This document shows, piece by piece, positions 62,201-64,000 of a DNA stretch of 64,000 bases. The position numbers and the translations under genes were made by a program. The number at the start of each line of letters is the position of its first letter. Position 1 is the stretch's first letter. Source of the stretch: Pedobacter insulae (GTDB taxonomy: Bacteria > Bacteroidota > Bacteroidia > Sphingobacteriales > Sphingobacteriaceae); assembly GCF_900113525.1 (NCBI RefSeq), contig NZ_FOPP01000001.1:1-64000 (forward strand). Reading direction: 5' to 3'. The notes beneath the pieces were generated by a model. It saw only the letters and a program-made list of their open reading frames with translations. It did no database searches and was not told the DNA's origin.

Positions 62201-62506
62201 CTTGACCTAGCTAACAAGGTGATGGAGGTGCTGAACAATCCCGATCTGCGGTCGATTTTAACCAAGGCAACAGAAAGTATCACGGAGAAAAACATCATTG
62301 ATGCCAAAGGTAAATTACACCGTCCCGATCGAGTTTTGATAAACGGTGAGGAGGTAATTATTTTAGATTATAAATTCACTTTGGAAGAAAGTAATAAACA
62401 TATGGAGCAGATCGATACCTATAAAAACTTGTTGTTGGCAATGGGATATGCACAAGTGAAAGGCTACCTTTTTTATGCCATTAGTGGAAAATTAAAATTG
62501 GTTTAA
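59288..62506 (+). CDS. addA: UvrD-like helicase-nuclease, AddA type
   Basis: A 1072-residue superfamily 1 helicase. The Walker A is LQASAGSGKTFS (residues 8-19). Motif Ia VTFTNKATEEMKTR, motif II DEFQDTSTSQW, motif III GDTKQSIYRWRNGD, motif V VITIHKSKGLAF and motif VI YVATTRSKDYLYI are all seen. The C-terminal nuclease has the Asp-x-Lys of PD-(D/E)xK in ILDYKFT (near residue 1027). It processes double-strand ends for recombination together with AddB, encoded next. A repeat-rich spacer separates the two. Confidence 0.93.
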   Translation: MPKPLKILQASAGSGKTFSLTAHYLTLLFSGENKYREILAVTFTNKATEEMKTRILEVLLGFAQGDESKKINDYRVLVLASHPALDAESLKLKAALIYRKILHDYSRFSVSTIDGFVQKVIRGFAFELGLNADYNLEMNYDKVKDDLVNKLDEALDHNKQLLAWIIDLAIERIADNKSWNYKTELYNLIGEIFSERFQVFEAAVAALGEENIDELFTKYIQVTRAEIKNFEEEIIALATDANNVLDVLGVENDHLKGKSRNGLRKIILVARGDFSKLEAIFKYIDEPEEWFQKNVDLPEVYETLNPILHKMRAHYLAHLPNYALAVAFNKNLYYLRLMQEVAGLLKQYRAENDNLLISDAQKLISGITEDAGDNPSFIWEKVGNRYRNFLFDEFQDTSTSQWGSFKSLLTNAIATPNPNVIDHLIVGDTKQSIYRWRNGDWNILHKHAKIDVGVQNVLEESLAENYRSAENIITFNNFLYRSIPLALQNELNANVLSKSESISAWWQGENYDQIITAIYESSTQNFAPNTQKGGTIKIRKFGKEDVPNEARFTETVFRDLALADVIKEINYLKNELNYSLKDIAVLVRSNSEAMLTVQGLMEQHLPVLSGDALLISNNAAVQLIINTLKVLVGIDTQTALYKANCIALYHSIQGKEPDASHYLNLNGVSLSALKEVFPADLCEHWQSWLQLPLAELMEILIESYGLNNLEEHLSYLLAFRDLTANASRLGEKGIIAFLTWWEEDGIKKSLPSPEGVDAIQVITIHKSKGLAFRAVFVPFCNWEIKGKPNATFWVSSHDTVYRELGGIPLKYTEDLADSAISKAYYEELLYNNMDALNMLYVATTRSKDYLYIATMAKKEPKLSNMGDVINLTFENDFDESNKYEIVENVILAPKDHDETFIKLTSYPTTSRLAELYISPEEKHLKHLVNIEKSGRKGSLLHDILANAGNEKEVFAYIEGLVLQGIISEDERLDLANKVMEVLNNPDLRSILTKATESITEKNIIDAKGKLHRPDRVLINGEEVIILDYKFTLEESNKHMEQIDTYKNLLLAMGYAQVKGYLFYAISGKLKLV

Positions 62507-62550
62507 AATGGAGCACGGTATGAAATTAAGCTTGATAAATTTTAGGGATG

Positions 62551-62738
62551 AGATTGCTTCGTGCCTCGCAATGACGCTTATGCTGAAGGTTGCTTTGCTT
62601 CATACTTTGCAACCCCTTGCAATGAGGCTTATGCTGAAGATTGCTTTGCTTCATGCTTTGCAACCCCTTGCAATGAGGCTGACGAGAACTTTAAGCGGGA
62701 CGCCAAGGATTCCGTCATTGCGAGGTACGACGCAATCT
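62551..62738. repeat. Rearranged hairpin-repeat cluster with a 51-bp tandem duplication
   Basis: A right arm of the GCAC type at 62551-62576 and a left arm of the TAC type at 62713-62738 (one change) face outward, the reverse of an intact copy. Between them lie two 51-bp units (62577-62627 and 62628-62678) with two differences. Each unit contains decayed versions of the arm words (GCTTTGCTTCAT, CTTGCAATGAGG). The frame across this region (62508-62792) is repeat sequence and not a gene. Confidence 0.8.
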
Positions 62739-62791
62739 CTTTCGGATATGCCGCTAAATTTTGTTTTAAATTCAAATCTCATAGTAAAATA

Positions 62792-64000
62792 ATGAAACCA
62801 TTTTTACAAGAAGTTGCAGAAGATTTGATCGCCAGATTTGGCAAGGATTTACAACATTGCGCGATTATTTTTAACAATAAGCGGCCTGCTGCTTATTTGC
62901 AGAAATATTTGGCAGATGAAATTAAGAAACCCTTTTTTAGTCCGTCATTCTTCACTATTCAAGAGTTTTTTGCGGCCGCTACAAATTATAAAATTGCCGA
63001 TTTTTACCTACAGTTCTTCGTTTTACATAAAATCTATAACAAACTATTATTTGAAGAGAAACTAGAAACCATTTCCAGCCATAAATTCTTTCCCCTAGCT
63101 AAAATTATCTTAAGTGATTTTAATCAAATAGATAGTGATTTAGTTGATGCGGAAAAATTATATAGAGACTTGGAAGATATTTCGGTTATCAATAAAGATT
63201 TTGATTATCTAAGTCAGGAGCAGTACGAGTTTTTATCTCAGTTTTGGACTTCCTATTCTGAGGGTAAGCACAAAAAACAACAGGAATTATTCATTAAGAT
63301 GTGGAGGCGAATGCCGAAGCTTTATAAATTATTTAATGAAGAATTAAAAGCGCAAGAATATATCACCAACGGTTATGCTTATCGCCTGTTGGCGGAAGGA
63401 GATATTAACCAGCAAGCTTTTTTAAAGAGTTTTGACAAGGGTAAGATAGTTTTTGTAGGCTTCAACGCACTCAGTAGTGCCGAAGCGAAGATCTTTACGC
63501 AACTGCAGGATTCTGGCAGTGCGCTATTCTATTTTGATGTAGACCGGTACTACCTAGACGATCCCTTACAAGAGGCGGGCTTATTTTTGAGAAAAAATAT
63601 ACACCAACTGGGATTGAAGAACGTATTCCCAGAACTGTCAAGTTTGATGACTAAGGAAGCGCATACGGTAAATGTTTTTAAGGTACAAGGCCAATCGGCC
63701 CAAGCCAAAATTCTGAATAACATTTTAGCAGAGGAAGATGATGCAGCAGCGGTTGGGTCGACCGTAATTGTGTTGGCGGATGAAAGCTTGTTGATTCCAA
63801 CTTTGCAAACCATCCCTACACATCGTAATGGTAAAGCGGTCGACTTAAACGTGACCATGGGTTTTGCATTGGCCACCTCAAGCATATTCGGTCTGATCGA
63901 TTTATGGGCAACAAGTCAGCTTGAGATTTTACAAAGCAACCGGCTTTCTTATAAAAATGTAGAAGCATTTATTACCCATCCATTGGCAGGTTTGAGCCAA
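62792..64000 (+). CDS. addB: PD-(D/E)xK nuclease family protein, AddB type, N-terminal part
   Basis: The frame opens with an ATG at 62792 and runs off the right edge after 403 codons without a stop. It begins MKPFLQEVAEDLIARFGK and continues with the helicase-like parts typical of AddB (HCAIIFNNKRPAAYL, IVFVGFNALSSAEAKIFTQL, DDPLQEAGLFLRKN). The nuclease domain lies beyond the edge. Position after addA, with similar direction, supports AddB rather than a separate nuclease. Confidence 0.85.
   Translation, partial: MKPFLQEVAEDLIARFGKDLQHCAIIFNNKRPAAYLQKYLADEIKKPFFSPSFFTIQEFFAAATNYKIADFYLQFFVLHKIYNKLLFEEKLETISSHKFFPLAKIILSDFNQIDSDLVDAEKLYRDLEDISVINKDFDYLSQEQYEFLSQFWTSYSEGKHKKQQELFIKMWRRMPKLYKLFNEELKAQEYITNGYAYRLLAEGDINQQAFLKSFDKGKIVFVGFNALSSAEAKIFTQLQDSGSALFYFDVDRYYLDDPLQEAGLFLRKNIHQLGLKNVFPELSSLMTKEAHTVNVFKVQGQSAQAKILNNILAEEDDAAAVGSTVIVLADESLLIPTLQTIPTHRNGKAVDLNVTMGFALATSSIFGLIDLWATSQLEILQSNRLSYKNVEAFITHPLAGLSQ

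Noticed and set aside
62508..62792. 94-codon frame between addA and addB
   Set aside because: It consists of the hairpin arms and the 51-bp duplication; its internal LMLKxALLHxLQPLAMRL repeats come from the DNA repeat.

Overview
The window looks like chromosome from a member of the Bacteroidota, most likely Sphingobacteriaceae and Pedobacter-like. The evidence is a SusC/SusD pair with its own FecI-type sigma factor and FecR anti-sigma factor, an arginine pathway with an N-acylornithine carbamoyltransferase in place of ordinary ArgF, the acpP-fabF-rnc and IPExxxVDY-pyk neighbourhoods, many secreted proteins whose signal peptides end in AQ, AT-rich intergenic DNA, and promoters of the Bacteroidota form TTTG-N19-TAnnTTTG. 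Genus is an inference; there is no rRNA in the window. One tRNA (Ser-GGA) is present. I saw no insertion sequence, prophage or CRISPR array.

Layout. 1-446: start of a lipoprotein gene (minus) with a ten-G tract just inside the reading frame. 0.6-6.0 kb: AhpD-like protein, tag, a glycine-rich secreted protein, polA and a MORN-repeat secreted protein. 6.1-10.5 kb (minus): UPF0173 hydrolase, YbaB, old yellow enzyme, M28 peptidase. 9.6-14.1 kb (minus): an iron-uptake operon (TonB siderophore receptor, PepSY membrane protein, DUF6607 protein) with two Fur-like palindromes around its promoter. 14.4-22.7 kb: the arginine/proline operon (frameshifted small ORF, GNAT, argG, argC, argD, argF', argB, proC, argE). 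22.7-27.7 kb (minus): GyrI-like protein, WYL regulator, RES/Xre toxin-antitoxin pair, S9 peptidase. 27.8-30.5 kb: argH and an aminotransferase.

30.5-38 kb: prfC, a DUF6600 protein with a 90-bp tandem repeat, a tetrapyrrole-methylase-fold methyltransferase, nadD, gmk, yicC, plsC and a regulatory-domain secreted protein. 38-42.8 kb: rnc, fabF, acpP, an IPExxxVDY protein, pyk and tRNA-Ser. 43-48 kb: a small membrane protein, a second regulatory-domain protein, two porin-like barrels, a family 3 glycosidase and a thioredoxin-like protein. 48.2-56.9 kb: sigma factor, FecR, SusC with an STN domain, SusD, a DUF4465 lipoprotein and a thioredoxin-fold protein, one transport and signalling locus. 57-59.2 kb: TatD, TcdA and a MntA/HepT toxin-antitoxin pair. 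59.3-64 kb: addA and the first 403 codons of addB.

Working together: the 14.4-29 kb block makes arginine from glutamate through N-acylated intermediates, and residue 90 of the carbamoyltransferase points to succinyl rather than acetyl intermediates. The 9.6-14.1 kb block takes up ferric chelates. The 48-57 kb block senses and imports an unknown ligand. Most of the rest is housekeeping. The most unusual signals are not genes: a possible slipped-strand switch at the left edge, an 11-bp-periodic CTATAN array, a 7-bp-periodic spacer inside the arginine operon, and a dispersed family of long hairpin repeats whose two arms change together.
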